64,000 nt of DNA from Ascaphus truei (Eukaryota > Chordata > Amphibia > Anura > Ascaphidae). The notes beneath the pieces are model-generated. The model was given only the letters and a program-made list of their open reading frames with translations. It ran no database searches and was not told where the DNA came from. Within the stretch, counting starts at the first letter, position 1; every line of letters starts with the position of its first letter. The position numbers and the translations under genes are program-made. Location of the stretch: the NCBI GenBank assembly GCA_036426205.1, contig CM071574.1, forward strand, positions 14,110,130 to 14,174,129. The letters are read 5' to 3'. Of the stretch, positions 23,617-36,425 are shown in pieces.

Positions 23617-23952
23617 GTAAATGTTGGATCTAGAAATAAAAGCCAGTTGTGAGTGACTAGTTTCCTGAACCCCTTAACCAGTATCTGGACGTCCCCGCTT
23701 CACAATATCTAAAGCAGCAATCCCGCCTGGGATCTTACCTGATCTGCAGTCCCTCAATGTCCAGCTACCCGCATTCCCGCAATGTTATACATTGGAGGGG
23801 AGGTGTTCCCTACCTGTTTTCTGGTTTAGGGGGGGTTCTGATGTCTTCCATGTGAAGCTTGAGTCAGATCTGGAAGAAAGCAGTAGAAATTATGTTGGTG
23901 TAGTATAGGGCAGTTAAGATATACAGGGTAAATAAGATATCCAGATCGAGAG

Positions 23953-26900
23953 TATGAGACAGAGAGAGAGAGTGTGAGACAGAGACAGAGGTGGGTGAGA
24001 GACAGAGAGCGAGAGTGGGAGAGAGACAGAGAGAGAGAGTGGGTGAGAGACAGAGAGAGAGAGAGGGTGAGAGACAGAGAGAGAGAGTTGGTGAGAGACA
24101 GAGAGAGAGAGTGGGTGAGAGACAGAGAGAGAGAGTGGGTGAGAGACAGAGAGAGAGAGTGGGTGAGAGACAGAGAGAGAGTGTGGGTGAGAGACAGAGA
24201 GAAGAGGAAGTGTGTGAGAGAGCAATAAGAGGACGAGTGGGGTGAGAGAACAGAGAGTGGGTTGAGAGACAGTAGGCAGGTGGGACCAGGTGGAGACAGA
24301 GAGAGAGAGAGTGGGGTGAGGAGACCAGAGAGAGTGGGTGAGAGACAGAGAGAGAGAGGGGGTGAGAGACAGAGACAGAGTGAGTGCAGGGAGTTGGAGA
24401 GGACAGAGAGGTGAGGACATCGTGAACAGAGAGAGGCAAGGGAGCAGACGAGAGAGGTACGGAGAGAGAGAGCGAGATCCGGCTTGAACGAGGTCCTTCG
24501 GAGCCCACCTCGCGCCACCCCCTTCCGGCGCTTTGCAAGAAGACATGGGCTCTGAGACCACAAAGCACCAGCAGGGTAGCTCGAGCGAATAACCTGAGGG
24601 CTCTTTACGTGCTTCTTTTTCTCTCTTTTCTTGTGTTATAGATTAGTTGGATGAGGACAGCGAGATAGATTTTGGTGAGACAGAGAGGAGTGGGCAAGAC
24701 CGAGAGAATGCCGTGGTTTGAGCTGACGGAGAGGTCGACAGTGTGGTGCTAGACCATAGAGAGTGGTGAGACAGAGAGAGAAGTGTGAGACAGAGAGAGT
24801 GTGTTGAGACCGAAGAGACAGAGTGTGTGGGAGAACAAAGAGAGAGTGGGTGAGAGACAGTAGAGATAGAGATGGAGAGAGGGGTTGAATAGGAAGATTG
24901 TGTGAGACACAGAGAGAGTGGATGAGAGACAGAGAGAGAGTAGGTGAGAGACAGAGAGAGAGATAGTGGGTGAGAACAGAGAGAGAGATGGGGAGAAGCA
25001 GAGAGAGAGAGGGGTGAGAGACAGATAGAGTAGTGGTGGAGACAGAGAGAGAGAGTGGGTGAGAGACAGAGAGAGAGTGTGTGAGAGACCGAGAGAGAGA
25101 GTGTGTGAGAGACAGAGAGGGAGAGAGTGTGTTGAGAGACACAGAGAGAGAGTGGATGAGAGACAGAGAGAGATAGTGGGTGAGAGACAGAGAGAGAGAG
25201 TGGTTGAGAGACAGAGAGTGGGTGAGAGACAGAGAGTGGGTGAGAGACAGAGAGTGGGTGAGAGACAGAGAGAGAGAGTGGGTGAGAGACAGAGAGAGAG
25301 AGTGGTGGGTGAGAGACGAGAAGAAGTGGGGTGAGAAGACAAAGAAGAGGTGGGATAGACAGAGAGAGAGAGTTGGGTGAGAGACAGAGAGGAGAAGTGG
25401 GTGAACAGAGAGAGAGAGTGGGTGAGAGACAGAGAGAGAGAGTGGTGATAGACAGAGAGAAGAGTGGGTAGAGACAGAGAGTGGGTGAGAACAGAGAGAT
25501 GTGTGTGAGAGACCGAGAGAAGAGGAGTGTGTGAGAGACGAGAGAAATAGAGATGTGTAGATACACAGAGTAGAGAGTGGATGAGATACGAGAGAGAGTG
25601 GGGAGATACAGAGTAGAAGATATGGGTGAGAGACAGAGAAGAGAGTGGGAGAGAGAGATTGGGGAGAGACGAGAGTGGGTGAGTGACAGAGAAAGAGAGT
25701 GGGGGACAGAGAGGAAGTGGGTGAAGCAGATAGAGAGAGGGTGTGATAGACAGAGAGAGAGAGTGGGTGAGAGACGAGAGAGTGTGGGTGAGAGACAGAG
25801 AATTGTGGGTGAGAGACAGAGAGAGTGTGGGTCATAGACAGAGAGAGTGTGGGGTCAGAGACAGTGATGTGTGGGTGAGAACAGAGAGTGTGTGGGTGAG
25901 AGACGAGAGTGTGTGGTGAGAGACAGAGAGTGTGGTGGGTGAGAACAGAGAGTTTATGGGTGAGAGACAGAGAGAGTGTGGGTGAGAGACAGAGAGAGTT
26001 GGTGGTGTGAGAGACAGAGAGAGTGGTGGGTGAGAGACAAGGATGTGGTGAGAGAAGATTGTGGGTGAGAGACAGAGAGAGTGTGGGTGAGAGACAGAGA
26101 GGTGTGGGGTGAGAGACAGAAGTGTGTGGGTGAGAGACAAGAAGAGTGTTGGTGAGGACAAGAGAGTGTGGTGAGAGAGAGAGAGTGTGGGTGAAGAGAC
26201 AGAGAGAGTTTGGGTGAACGAGAAGTGTGGGTGAGAGACAGAGAATGTGGGGAGAGAGCAGAGAGAGTGTGGTGAGAGACAGAGAAGTGGGTGAGAGACA
26301 GAGATGTGGTAGAAAGACGGGTGGGGGGAGAGACGGGGGCGGGGGGGACAGAGGGTAGGGGGGGAGAGACAGGGAGGGTGGGGAGAGACAGGGAAGGGGG
26401 TGAGAAGGGAGGGATAGACAGGGAGGGGGGAGAGACAGGAGGGGTGAGAGACAGAGAGAGATAGTGGGGGTGAGAGACAGAGAGAGAGAGTGGTGTGAGA
26501 GACAGAGAGAGAGATGGGTAGAGACGAGAGATGGGTGATAGACAGAGAGAGTGTGGGTGAGAGACAAGAGCTAGTGTGTAGGACAAAGAGTGGGTCAGAG
26601 GAGTGTGGGTGAAGCAGAGAGTGTGTGGGTGAGAGACAGAGTGTGTGTGGTGAGATACAGAGATGTGTGGGTGAGAGACAGAGATTGTATGGGTGAAGAC
26701 AGAGAGATGTGGGTGAGAGACAGAGAGAGTGTGGGTGAGAGACAGAGAGAGTGTGGTGAGAGACGAGAAGAGTGTGGGTGAGAGACAGAGAAGTTGGGTG
26801 AAGACAGAGAGAGTGTGGGTGGACAGACGAGAGTGTGTGGTGAGAGACAGAGAGTGTGGGTGAGAGAGAGGAGTGGGTGAGAGACAGAGAGAGTGTGGGT

Positions 26901-27230
26901 GAGAGAGAGAGGTGTGGGTGAGAGACAGAGAGAGTTTGGGTGAGAGACCAGGAAGAGTGTGGGTGAAGGACAGAGAGAGTGTGAGTGAGAGACAGAGAGA
27001 GTGTGGGTGGAGACAGAGAGGGGTGAGGATCAGGAGGTGTGGGAGAAAGACAGGGTGGGGGGAGGAGACGGTAGGGGCGGGGGGAGAGACATGAGGGGGG
27101 GAAGACAGGGAGTGGGGAGAGACAGGGAGGTGGAGAGAGACAGGTAGGGGGAGAGAGACATGAGGGGGAAGACAGGGTAGGAGGAGGAGATAGGGGGGGA
27201 CTGACTGATGGGGGGGAACGGGTGGGGAGT
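23953..27230. repeat. GA-rich minisatellite array, copy 1
   Basis: Units of about 20-22 bp, GAGAGACAGAGAGAGAG plus TGGGT in the left part and GAGAGACAGAGAG plus TGTGGGT from about 25.8 kb on. G-rich variants (GGGGGAGAGACAGGGAGG) occur near 26310-26450 and 27010-27200. The unit gives six-frame pseudo-proteins such as SLSLTHSLSLSLTH on the minus strand. Confidence 0.95.
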
Positions 27231-27279
27231 TGACTGACTGGGTGACTTACTACTAGGTGGGGGGGTGACTGATCTGGTG

Positions 27280-27850
27280 TCCTAAACACACACACATATA
27301 CACACACATATACACACACACTCCCCCATATAACACACACACACTCCCCCATATACACCACACCCTACTCCCCCATATCCACACAACACTCCCCCAATAT
27401 ACCCACACACACACCCTCCTCCCGCATCTACACACACACTCCACCCCCCCATTATACCACCCCCCTACACACCCACTACCCCTCATCCTTACCCCCCCTC
27501 CCCCTTCCCCACCACCCCCCCCCCCCCTCCCCCCCCGCTCCCCCCACCCCCCCACACACCCCCCCATCTACCCCCCACACACCCCCACACTCTCCCCCAC
27601 CCCCACCCACCCTCCCCCCTCTACCCCCCCCCCACTTCCCCCCTCGTCCCCCAACCCCCAGCCCCCCCACAAAGACACCACCCCTCCCCCCCAACCCCCC
27701 ACCCTCCCCCCTCTACCACCCCCCACCCCCCCTTCCCCCCCTCCCCGCCCTCCCCACCTACCCCCACTCCGCACTCGCGCCACCCCCCCCCCCCCGCCCC
27801 CCGACCTCTACCCCTTCCCCCGCTTCCACCCCCCCACACCCCTACCCTTC
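27280..27850. repeat. CA-rich and C-rich low-complexity block, copy 1
   Basis: ACACACACTCCCCCATATAC repeats up to about 27480, then a C-rich block with CCCCCAC units. Non-coding; the minus-strand glycine-rich frames are artefacts. Confidence 0.9.
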
Positions 27851-27942
27851 ACCTACATCACACACACCTCTCTCACTCTACACAACACTGGGGGGGTCGG
27901 AAGAGAGGAAAGGCTGCACCAGTCACCACACCCGCTCCCCCC

Positions 27943-28320
27943 CCCATCTCCAGCTCCAATCTCCCGGCCCGCGGGCTGACACGTGAGCGGGGTGAAGCGG
28001 GGACCTGAGGGGACATCCCCGCTCCAATCTCCCGGCCCGCGGGCTGACACGGGATCGTGTGAAGCGGGGACCTGAGGGGGACATCCCCGCTCCAATCTCC
28101 CACCCGCGGCTGCCACGTGGATCATGGTTAACGGGGAACCTGAGGGGACATCCCCGCTCCAATCTCCTGGCCCCGGGGCTTGAACAGGGGATCGGGGAAA
28201 GCGGGACTGGGGACATCCCCGCTCCAATCTCCCGGCCCCGGTCTGACACGGGGATCGGGTGAAGCGGGGACCTGAGGGACATCCCCCTCCAATCTCCCGG
28301 CCCCGCGCTGACACTGGGAA
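27943..28320. repeat. ~70-bp GC-rich satellite, about 6 units, copy 1
   Basis: Each unit contains CCGCTCCAATCTCCCGGCC, CGCGGGCTGACACG, GTGAAGCGGGGACCTGAG and GGGGACATCCCC. Units differ by point changes and small deletions. Confidence 0.9.
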
Positions 28321-28623
28321 CGGGGACAGGGGGAAGGCACAGATAGCACTTACTGTGTCCTCCTTGGGAAAAAAAATGGCCGCTCGTGGGGGCGTGCTCA
28401 TATAGAGCCTGGCCGTGCGCCCACCAAGCCTGAGAGCGCAGCGCCATTCAGCTGTCAGCAGGGGGAGTTTTTTGGTTTTTTCAGCGCAAGCAGGGAAATT
28501 TGAGCGCGAGCATGGGAAATTTAAAAAAACAAACACGTGTGCTGCTTTTGGGCCAATATTTACTCGCCCGAGGTTAAATCCACCTGCCCCGGGCGTGTAA
28601 ATGTTTAGGATTGTCAACACCTG

Positions 28624-28661
<38 letters not shown>

Positions 28662-28690
28662 ATATATATATAATATATTTATATATACAT
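28624..28690. repeat. (TA)n microsatellite
   Basis: TA-rich tract directly after the transposon right end, matching 36366-36422 in the second copy. Confidence 0.9.
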
Positions 28691-29111
28691 TCGACTTTGC
28701 TACAACCCTTACACATCTAGGCTGAGCTGGTGTTAACTTAACTACATGAGTGTTATTAAATAATCTCAATTTATGCTACAATATTTTTGTTTGCAATGTA
28801 GTCTACATAGTGTTACTTTTGCATTTAGTAACCAGATTTCTTTCTACTATATCTGGCCTTACAATGCTAAGCTCACACATCTGGATAAGGTTAAAAATCC
28901 TGTACATGGCATAAGCAACATTGGAAACTTTATAGGTCAACATGCATGTCAAATTTTGCCCTATTTCCTAATCTTCAACTGTTGCTTGTAACAGCACTAA
29001 GCTTTTAAATGGTTATATAATAAGGTGAACCATTTAAACTGAAGGATCAATAGTCGTTGAAGACATTGTATCTGACTGTTTAATCTATATTATTCTTTGA
29101 ACAATGTCTAA

Positions 29112-29408
29112 GCTGTGCGCTTATAGTAGCCGGTGACGGCGACGAACTCGCGGCAAAAACAAATGTATTGTGCCGCCGTCACTTGCGCTTATAGTAGCGC
29201 AACGCGACGGGAGCGACACTGGGCGCGCGAATTTCTGAAGCCGTCAAATTTTATTTTTCAGAGGCTGTCGCCACATGTGACAACCTCTGAACCAATCAAA
29301 GACCTGGTCGCGCCCGCAACGTCGCCGGAAAGCAAGTTACAACTTTCGCTTGGGCGACGGGTGACTTCATCCGTCGTGTGCGCCATTGCGCGCACTATAT
29401 GCCCGGAC
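29112..29408. mobile_element. Harbinger-like MITE, copy 1
   Basis: Flanked by TAA on both sides (29109-29111, 29409-29411). GC-rich, with several ACGGCGACG-type blocks and the ends GCGCTTATAGT / ACTATATGC inverted. Same element as 36860-37153, but with extra small deletions. Confidence 0.6.
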
Positions 29409-29411
29409 TAA

Positions 29412-31319
29412 GGAATCTCTAGATTAGGTCTATACACATGTACTGTATACTGCAGATGTGCAATTGTGTATGTTCTGCAAAGTATTGCATTCTAAGCAGC
29501 ATGTGACAAAGACTTCTTTGAACCCCCCTTATCTAGATCCCCAAAGCACCGTAGTTTTTGTGCTACAGTAATAGGTGATTTTCCCGAAAATTGGAACGGA
29601 CGCTATTTTGTCTTATTAACGGGTATCCACAAAGCTAATGAGAGAAAAAATAACGTCCTTCGTAAAAGCAGCATCATGAATGGGGGATTTTCATGTCCAA
29701 GTTGATCTCCAATACACTGCACATGCGCATTGGTGAAAGTTTAAGGTGCGTTATTACCGCATCGCTATTAACAAGATTTTCATGTGCATACCGTTAAATA
29801 TTTACAACTTAACTTTTTCACTTAATTAAATGGTATATAATGTAATATGTATAGTTGGGCGTACAATAATGCAGGGGTGCACAAAGTGGGGGGGGCGTGA
29901 GATTTTCTGGGGGGGGCTTCCCCAAAGGCATTTAAATTAAATTCGGAGATCACGTGAGGCCTCTGTAACACTCGTGGTATGAGGAGGATGGGAATTGGAA
30001 AGGGGAACACTCTAGCTACTATCAAATGGAGTTGGGGTGCTGGGACTGTAATATAGTATGAAAAGAATTCCTATGAAGAAACATACAGTAGGTAACTCCC
30101 TTACCTTCCAGCGTAATGTATATATCCATAAATACCTCAAACATATTAATTTATATTTTATTCATGTAGAATAACAATTAAAGGACATCCTTCATTTATT
30201 TTAATTGTACATGGAAAAAAAAATATTACATTTATATTGTTGAATTATGTATGGATATACATTATGCACACCCATACTTTATACAGTCATTATTACATGA
30301 TTACCATTTTAAGTTCACACACATACTGTATCACTTTAATCACTAAAAACATAATACAGTTAGGATGTGTTTCAGACATTTATATGATCCTAAATAATAT
30401 ATGACACGTCACTTTTTGTAATGAAAGGGTTAAGTCCTATACTCATTAATTGCTTTTAAGTTATTTCCTTAAACAACTCAATGATTGTCAGGGTCTGGAT
30501 GTTGGCAACACCAGCCTTTGGAAAGTCTTCAATATCCTATACTAGCGTATTCCTATGCTATTCCTCCATCAGAGGTTCTCTGTTGTAAGGTCAACTCTCT
30601 GTTTCCATATGATTTGCTACGAGTAAGCCTAACGTCCGTTTAAATGTGTCAATCTGCTATATTTCAGGTAAAGTGCAGTTCATGGTAACGCTAAGTACTT
30701 TGGGGATTTGGGTTACGTTAACAATAAGATAAATGAACGATCACGTAACCTAAAAAAATGTACGAACCTCTGAGAATCTACCCACATGTGAGTTATACTC
30801 TCCACTGCAACTTAAGCCAATAGTGATCATTTAAATATTGCTATACACTAATTTGCAGCAACAATATTCTCTCCAAATAGTGCCTCAAATATACTTAGCT
30901 TGTTTTATTCACAGGGAGTAATTCTAGAAACATTTCTAAGATTCAATGGGTGAGCAGAGATTAACTTTCTTTAGCATCTATTGATATTAATTGCTGTATT
31001 AGAACTTGCTGGGGAATAGCCATTTCACAGTTCCAGCATAGGGGATCATTATTCTAAGCTAAATGATCCCACAAATTCTGCATTTAACATTCCTTTGGAA
31101 ATATTAAAAGAGGAGATGCTGATTTTTAAGTTTAGGTTGCTTCATTCACGCATTGTAATGAACCACTTCACCTAAAGCTTTTTCTGTGTGCCACAGATGT
31201 AGCGAGACTGACTCTTCTCGTACCCACGATTGCGTATGGTGGCTGTGAACCGCGCGATCGCGACAGTGAAAACAAAAGGATTGATGCTGCAGTGTCCTTA
31301 GCTTCTTATGGGAGCCCAG
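29412..31319. other. AT-rich part of tandem unit, copy 1, no gene seen
   Basis: No recognised coding sequence. Aligns over its whole length with 37157-39091. Confidence 0.6.
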
Positions 31320-31699
31320 GTGTGTGTGGTGTTGTGTGTGTGTGTGTGGTGTGTAAGTAAATGTTGGATCTAGAAATAAAAGCCAGTTGTGAGTGACTAG
31401 TTTCCTGAACCCCTTAACCAGATATCTGGACGCCCCGCTTCACAATATCTAAGCAGCAATCCCGCCTGGGATCTTACCTGATCTGCAGTCCCTCAATGTC
31501 CAGCTACCAGCATTCCCGCAATGTTATACATTGGAGGGGAGGTTTCCCTACCTGTTTTCTGTTTAGGGGGGGTTCTGATGTCTTCCATGTGAAGCTTGAG
31601 TCGATCTGGAAGCAGAGGAAAGCAGTAGAAATTATGGTGTAGTATAGGGCGCAGTAAGATACAAGGGTAAAAATAAGATATCCAGATCGAGAGTATGAG

Positions 31700-34600
31700 A
31701 CAGAGAGAGAGAGTGTGAGACGAGACAGAGGTGGGTGAGAGACAGAGAGCGAGAGTAGGCGAGGGAGGGGAGAGACAGAGAGAGAGAGGGTGAGAGAAGA
31801 GAGAGAGAGTGGTGAGAGAAGAGAGAGAGAGAGGGGGTGGAGAGACAAGAGGAGAGAGTGGGTGAGAGAACAGAGAGAGAGAGTGGGTGAGAGACAGAGA
31901 AGAGAGTGGGTGAGAGACTAGAGAGAGAGTGGTGGAGACAGAGAGTGGGTGAGAGACAAGAGAGAGGGGTGAGACAAGAGAGGTGGGTGAGAGACAGAGA
32001 GAGAGAGTGGGGTGAGAGACAGAGGGAGAGAGAGTGGGTGAGAGACAAAGAGAGAGAGGGGTGAGAGACAGAGGGGGTGAGAGAACAGAGAGTGGGTGAG
32101 AGACAGAGAGAGAGAGTGGGTGAGAGAGAGAGAGTGGTGGAGACAGAGAGAGAGAGTGGGTGAGAGACAGAGAGAGAGAGGGGTGAGAGACAAAGGAGAG
32201 AGCTGGGGTTGAGAGACAGAGAGAGAGGGGGTGAGGTGGAGAGAGAGTGGTGAGAGACAGAGAGAGAGAGGAGGTGAGAGACAGGAGCGAGATGGTGGAG
32301 ACAGAAGATGAGAGAGTGGGTGAGAGGACAGAGAGAGAGAGAGAGTGGGGAGAGACAGAAGAGAGAGTGGTGAGAGGACAGAGAGAGTGTGTTGAGACCG
32401 AGAGAGACAGATTGTGTGTGAGGAGACAGAGAGAGAGAGTGGGTGAGAGGACAGAGAGAGAGAGAGTGGGTGAGAGACAGGGAGAGGGAGAGAGAGAGGT
32501 GTGAGAGACGAAGAGAGAGGTGTGAGAGACACCGAGAGAGAGTGGATGAGAGACAGAGAGAGAGTAGGTGAGAGAGACAGAGAGAGAGAGTGGGTGAGAC
32601 AGAGAGAGAGAGGGGTGAGAGACAGAGAGAGAGAGTGGAGAGTGGGTGAGAGACAGAGAGAGAGAGTGGTGAGAGAAGAGAGAGAGAGTGGGTGAGAGAC
32701 AGAGAGAGAGTGTGTGTGAGAGACCGAGAGGAGAGAGGGTGTGAGAGACAGAGGGGAGAGAGTGTGTGAGAGACACAGAGAGAGATGGAGAGACGAGAGA
32801 GATAGTGGTGAGAGACAGAGAGAGAGAAGTGGTTGAGAGACAGAGAGTGGGTGAGAGGACAGAGAGTGGGTGAGAGACAGAGACAGAGAGTGGGTGAGAG
32901 ACGGAGAGAGAGTGGGTGAAGAACAGAGAGGAGAGAGTGGTGTGAGAGAACAGAGAGAGAGTGGGTGAGAACAAAGAGAGAGGAGTGGGTGAGAGACAGA
33001 GAGGGGGAGAGAGAGAGAGTGGGAGAGACAGAGAGAGTAGTGGGTGAGAGACAGAGAGAGAGAGTGGGTGAGAACAGAGAGAGAGACGTGGGTGAGAGAC
33101 GAGAGAGAGAGAAGAGAGTGGGTAAGAGAAGAGAGTGGGTGAGAACAGAGAGAGTGTGGATGAGACCGAGAGAGAGTTGTGTGAGAGGAGAGAAGAGAGA
33201 AAGATAGAGAGTGTGTGAGGAGCACAGAGAGAGAGTGGATGAAGACAGAGAGAGAGTGGTGTGAGAGACAGAGAGGAGGGTGGGGAGAGAAAGAGAGAGG
33301 AGAGTGGGTGAGAGAAGAGATTGGGGGAGACAGAGAGTGGGTGAGGAGATGAAAGGGGTGTGAGAGACAGAGAGAGGAGTGGGTGAGAGACAGAGAGAGA
33401 GTGGGTGAAGACAGAGAGCAGAGAGAGTGGGTGAGAGACAGAGAGAGTTGTGGGTGAGAGACAGAGAGGTGTGGGGTGGAGAGACAGAGAGAGTGTGGGT
33501 CGAGAAGAAGAGGTGGGTCAGAGACAGTGAGTGTGGGTGAGAGACAGAGAGTGTGTGGGTGAGAGACAGAGAGTGTGTGGGTGAGAGACAGAGAGTGTGT
33601 GGGTGAGAGACAGAGAGTGTATGGGTGAGAGACAGAGAGAGTGTGGGTGAGAGACAGAGAGAGTGTGGGTGAGAGACAGAGAGAGTTGGTGGTGGAGACA
33701 GAGAGATGTGGGTGAGAGACAGAGAGTGGGGTGAGACAGAGAGAGTGTGGGTGAGAGACAGAGAGTGTGTGGGTGAGAGGACAGAGAGGGTGTGGGTGAG
33801 AGACAGAGAGAGTGTGGTGAGGGACAGAGAGAGGTGGTGAGAGAGAGAGTGAGAGAGAGAGAGAGTGTGGGTGAGCAGACAGAGAGAGTTTGGGTGAGAG
33901 AAGAGAGAGTGTGGGTGAGAGACAGAGAGAGTGTGGGTGAGAGACAGAGAGAGGTGGGTGAGAGACAGAGAGGTGTGAGAGAAAGAGAGTGTGGGGAGGA
34001 GAAAGACAGGGTGGGGGGAGAGACGGGGAGGGGGGGAGAGACAGGGAGGGGGTGAGAGACAGGGAGGGGGAGAGACGGGAGGGGGAGAAAGGAGGGGAGG
34101 AGGGACAGGGAGGGGGGAGAGAGGAGGGGTGAGAGACAGAGAGAGAGAGTGGGTGAGAGACAGAGAAGAGAGAGAGAGGGGTGAGAGACAGGAGAGAGAG
34201 TGGGTGAGAGACAGGAGAGTTGGGTGAGAGAGAGAGAGTGTGGGTGAGAGACAGAGAGAGTGTGGGTCAGAGGAAGAGAAGAGGTGGGTCAGAGAGTGAG
34301 GTGTGGTGAGAGACAGAGAGTGTGGGGTGGGAGACAGGAGTTGTGGGTGAGAGACAGAGAGGTGTGGGTGAGAGACAGAGAGTGTATGGGTGAGAGACAG
34401 AGAGAGTGTGGGTGAGAGACAGAGAGAGTGTGGGTGAGAGACAGAGAGAGTGTGGGGAGAGACAGAGAGAGTGTGGTGAGAGACAGAGAAGGGGTGAGAG
34501 ACAGAGGAGTGTGGGGTGACAGACAGAGAGTGGGTGGGTGAGAGAAGAGGTGTGTGGGGTGAGAGACAGAGAGAGTGTGGGGAGAGACAGGAGGAGAGAC

Positions 34601-34960
34601 AGAGAGAGGGTGTGGGTGAGAGAGAGAGTGTGGGTGAGAGCAGAGGAGAGTTTGGGTAGAGACCGAGAGAGTGTGGGTGAGAGACAGAGAGAGTGTGAGT
34701 GAGAGACAGAGAGAGTGTGGGTGAGAGACAGAGAGTGGGTGAGAGACAGAGAGTGTGGGAGAAAGACAGGGTGGGGGGAGAGACGGGGCGGGGGGAGAGA
34801 CAGAGGGGGGAGAGACAGGGAGTGGGGAGAGCGGGAGGAGAGCAGGGAGGGGAGAGAGACAGGGAGGGGGAGAGAGACAGGGGGGGGAAGAGACAGGAGG
34901 GGGAGAGACAGGGAGGAGATAGGGGGGAGACTGCTGATGGGGGGGAACGGGTGGGGAGAT
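31700..34960. repeat. GA-rich minisatellite array, copy 2
   Basis: Same 20-22-bp units and same left-to-right change of unit type as copy 1, including the G-rich blocks near 34010-34120 and 34760-34930. The 1210-residue minus-strand frame over this array is a repeat artefact. Confidence 0.95.
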
Positions 34961-35009
34961 GTGACTGACGGGTGACTTGAATGACTAGGTGGGGGGGGGT
35001 GACTGATTC

Positions 35010-35536
35010 TGGTGTCCTAACACACACACATATACACAAACAAATATATACACACACACACTCCCCCATAACACACACACCACTCCCCCATATACCCACA
35101 AACCAATACTCCCCCATTACACACACACACTCCCCAAGAACACACCCACACACTCCCCATATACACACACACTCCCCCAATACACACAAAACACCAATCC
35201 CCATACTACACACACACTCCCCATATCCACACACACCGAACACACAGCCCCCAGAGACACACACACACTACGGACCCAAAACACACAAGACCAACACACA
35301 CACCCACACAACAACCACCCCATAACACAACACAACACACTCCCCATAGTAAAACACACCCACTAACCCATATAACCAAAACACACTCCCCAAATAGACA
35401 CAAAAACAACACACGCCCCCAGTACAAAAACAACAACCAATAACACCACCACACACACACAAACACCAACACACAAACACACACCAACACCGCCCCAGAT
35501 AACACACACACACCCCATACACACACACACACACCC

Positions 35537-35567
<31 letters not shown>

Positions 35568-35660
35568 TCCCCCATATACACACACACACATTCCCCCATA
35601 TACACACACACACACACACACACACTCCCATATATACACACACATACATACACACACACA
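35010..35660. repeat. CA-rich low-complexity block, copy 2
   Basis: ACACACACTCCCCCATATAC units and CACA runs. The long C-rich stretch of copy 1 (27480-27850) is replaced here by AAC/CA-rich sequence, the largest internal difference between copies. Confidence 0.9.
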
Positions 35661-35740
35661 CTCTCTCACTCTACACACACTGGGGGGGTCGGAAGAGAGG
35701 AAAGGCTGCGACCAGCACCACCACCCGCTCCCCCCCCCTC

Positions 35741-36065
35741 CCGCTCCAATCTCCCGGCCCCGCGGGCTGACACGTGGATCGGGGTGAAGCGGGGACCTGA
35801 GGGGACATCCCCGCTCCAATCTCCCGGCCCCGCGGGCTGACACGGGATCGGGGTGAAGCGGGGACCTGAGGGGACATCCCCGCTCCAATCTCCCAGCCCC
35901 GCGGGCTGACACGTGGATCAGGGTGAAGCGGGGACCTGAGGGGACATCCCCGCTCCAATCTCCTGGCCCCGCGGGCTGACACGGGGATCGGGGGGAAAAG
36001 CGGGGACCTGAGGGGACATCCCCGCTCCAATCTCCCGGCCCCCGGGTGACACGGGGAAGCGGGGG
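35741..36065. repeat. ~70-bp GC-rich satellite, about 5 units, copy 2
   Basis: The landmark CGCGGGCTGA recurs at 35761, 35831, 35900 and 35970, giving a period of about 70 bp. One unit fewer than in copy 1. Confidence 0.9.
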
Positions 36066-36362
36066 GACAGGGGGAAGGCACAGATAGCACTTACTGGGTC
36101 CTTCCTTGGGAAAAAAAATGGCGATCGTGGGGGGCGGGCTCATATAGAGCCTGGCCGTGCGCCCACAAAGCCTGAGAGCGCGCGCCATTCAGCTGTCAGG
36201 CAGGGGGAGTTTTTTGGGTTTTTTCAGCGCAAGCAGGGAAATTTGAGCGCGAGCATGGGAAATTTAAAAAAACAAACACGTGTGCTGCTTGGGCCAATAT
36301 TTACTCGCCCGGAGGTTAAATCCACCCGCCCCGGGCGTGTAAATGTTTAGGATTGTCAAACA

Positions 36363-36365
<3 letters not shown>

Positions 36366-36422
<57 letters not shown>
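36366..36422. repeat. (TA)n microsatellite
   Basis: Uninterrupted TA run immediately after the transposon right end GTCAAACACTG (36355-36365). Confidence 0.95.

Positions 36423-36425
<3 letters not shown>

Larger units (their letters stand above)
23331..28623. mobile_element. TA-type (Tc1/mariner-like) non-autonomous element enlarged by internal satellites
   Basis: The left end (GTTCGACAAATCACC, then AATCTACTCGCC) and the right end (CCAATATTTACTCGCCC, then GATTGTCAACACCTG before TA) match the two ends of the compact 156-bp element at 61613-61768. Everything between, about 5 kb, consists of a GT run, a GA-rich minisatellite, CA/C-rich sequence, a ~70-bp GC-rich satellite and a short unique end. 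No transposase is encoded. A second right end of the same kind occurs at 36365. The leftmost bases of the terminal repeat are damaged. Confidence 0.6.
23548..31319. repeat. ~7.7-kb tandem unit, copy 1
   Basis: From the GT run to GGGAGCCCAG at 31310-31319 the sequence is repeated in the same order and orientation by 31320-39091. Anchors include AAGTAAATGTTGGATCTAG (23615 and 31355), the ~70-bp satellite, the transposon right end, the Harbinger-like MITE and GATTGATGCTGCAG near the end. Differences are mainly one- to three-base insertions and deletions, with copy 1 usually lacking bases, and the junction falls in the simple GT repeat. See findings for the assembly-artefact interpretation. Confidence 0.9.

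Noticed and set aside
24636..26567. 643-residue minus-strand open frame, serine/leucine/threonine/histidine-rich
   Set aside because: It is a translation of the GA-rich minisatellite. Equally long frames exist in the other phases, and composition follows the repeat unit.
24000..27000. CRISPR-like regular repeats
   Set aside because: The repeats are contiguous ~20-bp units without unique spacers, and the sequence is vertebrate.
29133..29411. 92-residue frame in copy 1 of the Harbinger-like MITE
   Set aside because: The frame is broken in the second copy (36860-37153) by small indels and consists of inverted-repeat MITE sequence.
31632..35264. 1210-residue minus-strand open frame
   Set aside because: Same cause: the second copy of the GA-rich array. 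Because the unit lacks stops in several phases, indels do not close the frame. No protein domain is visible.
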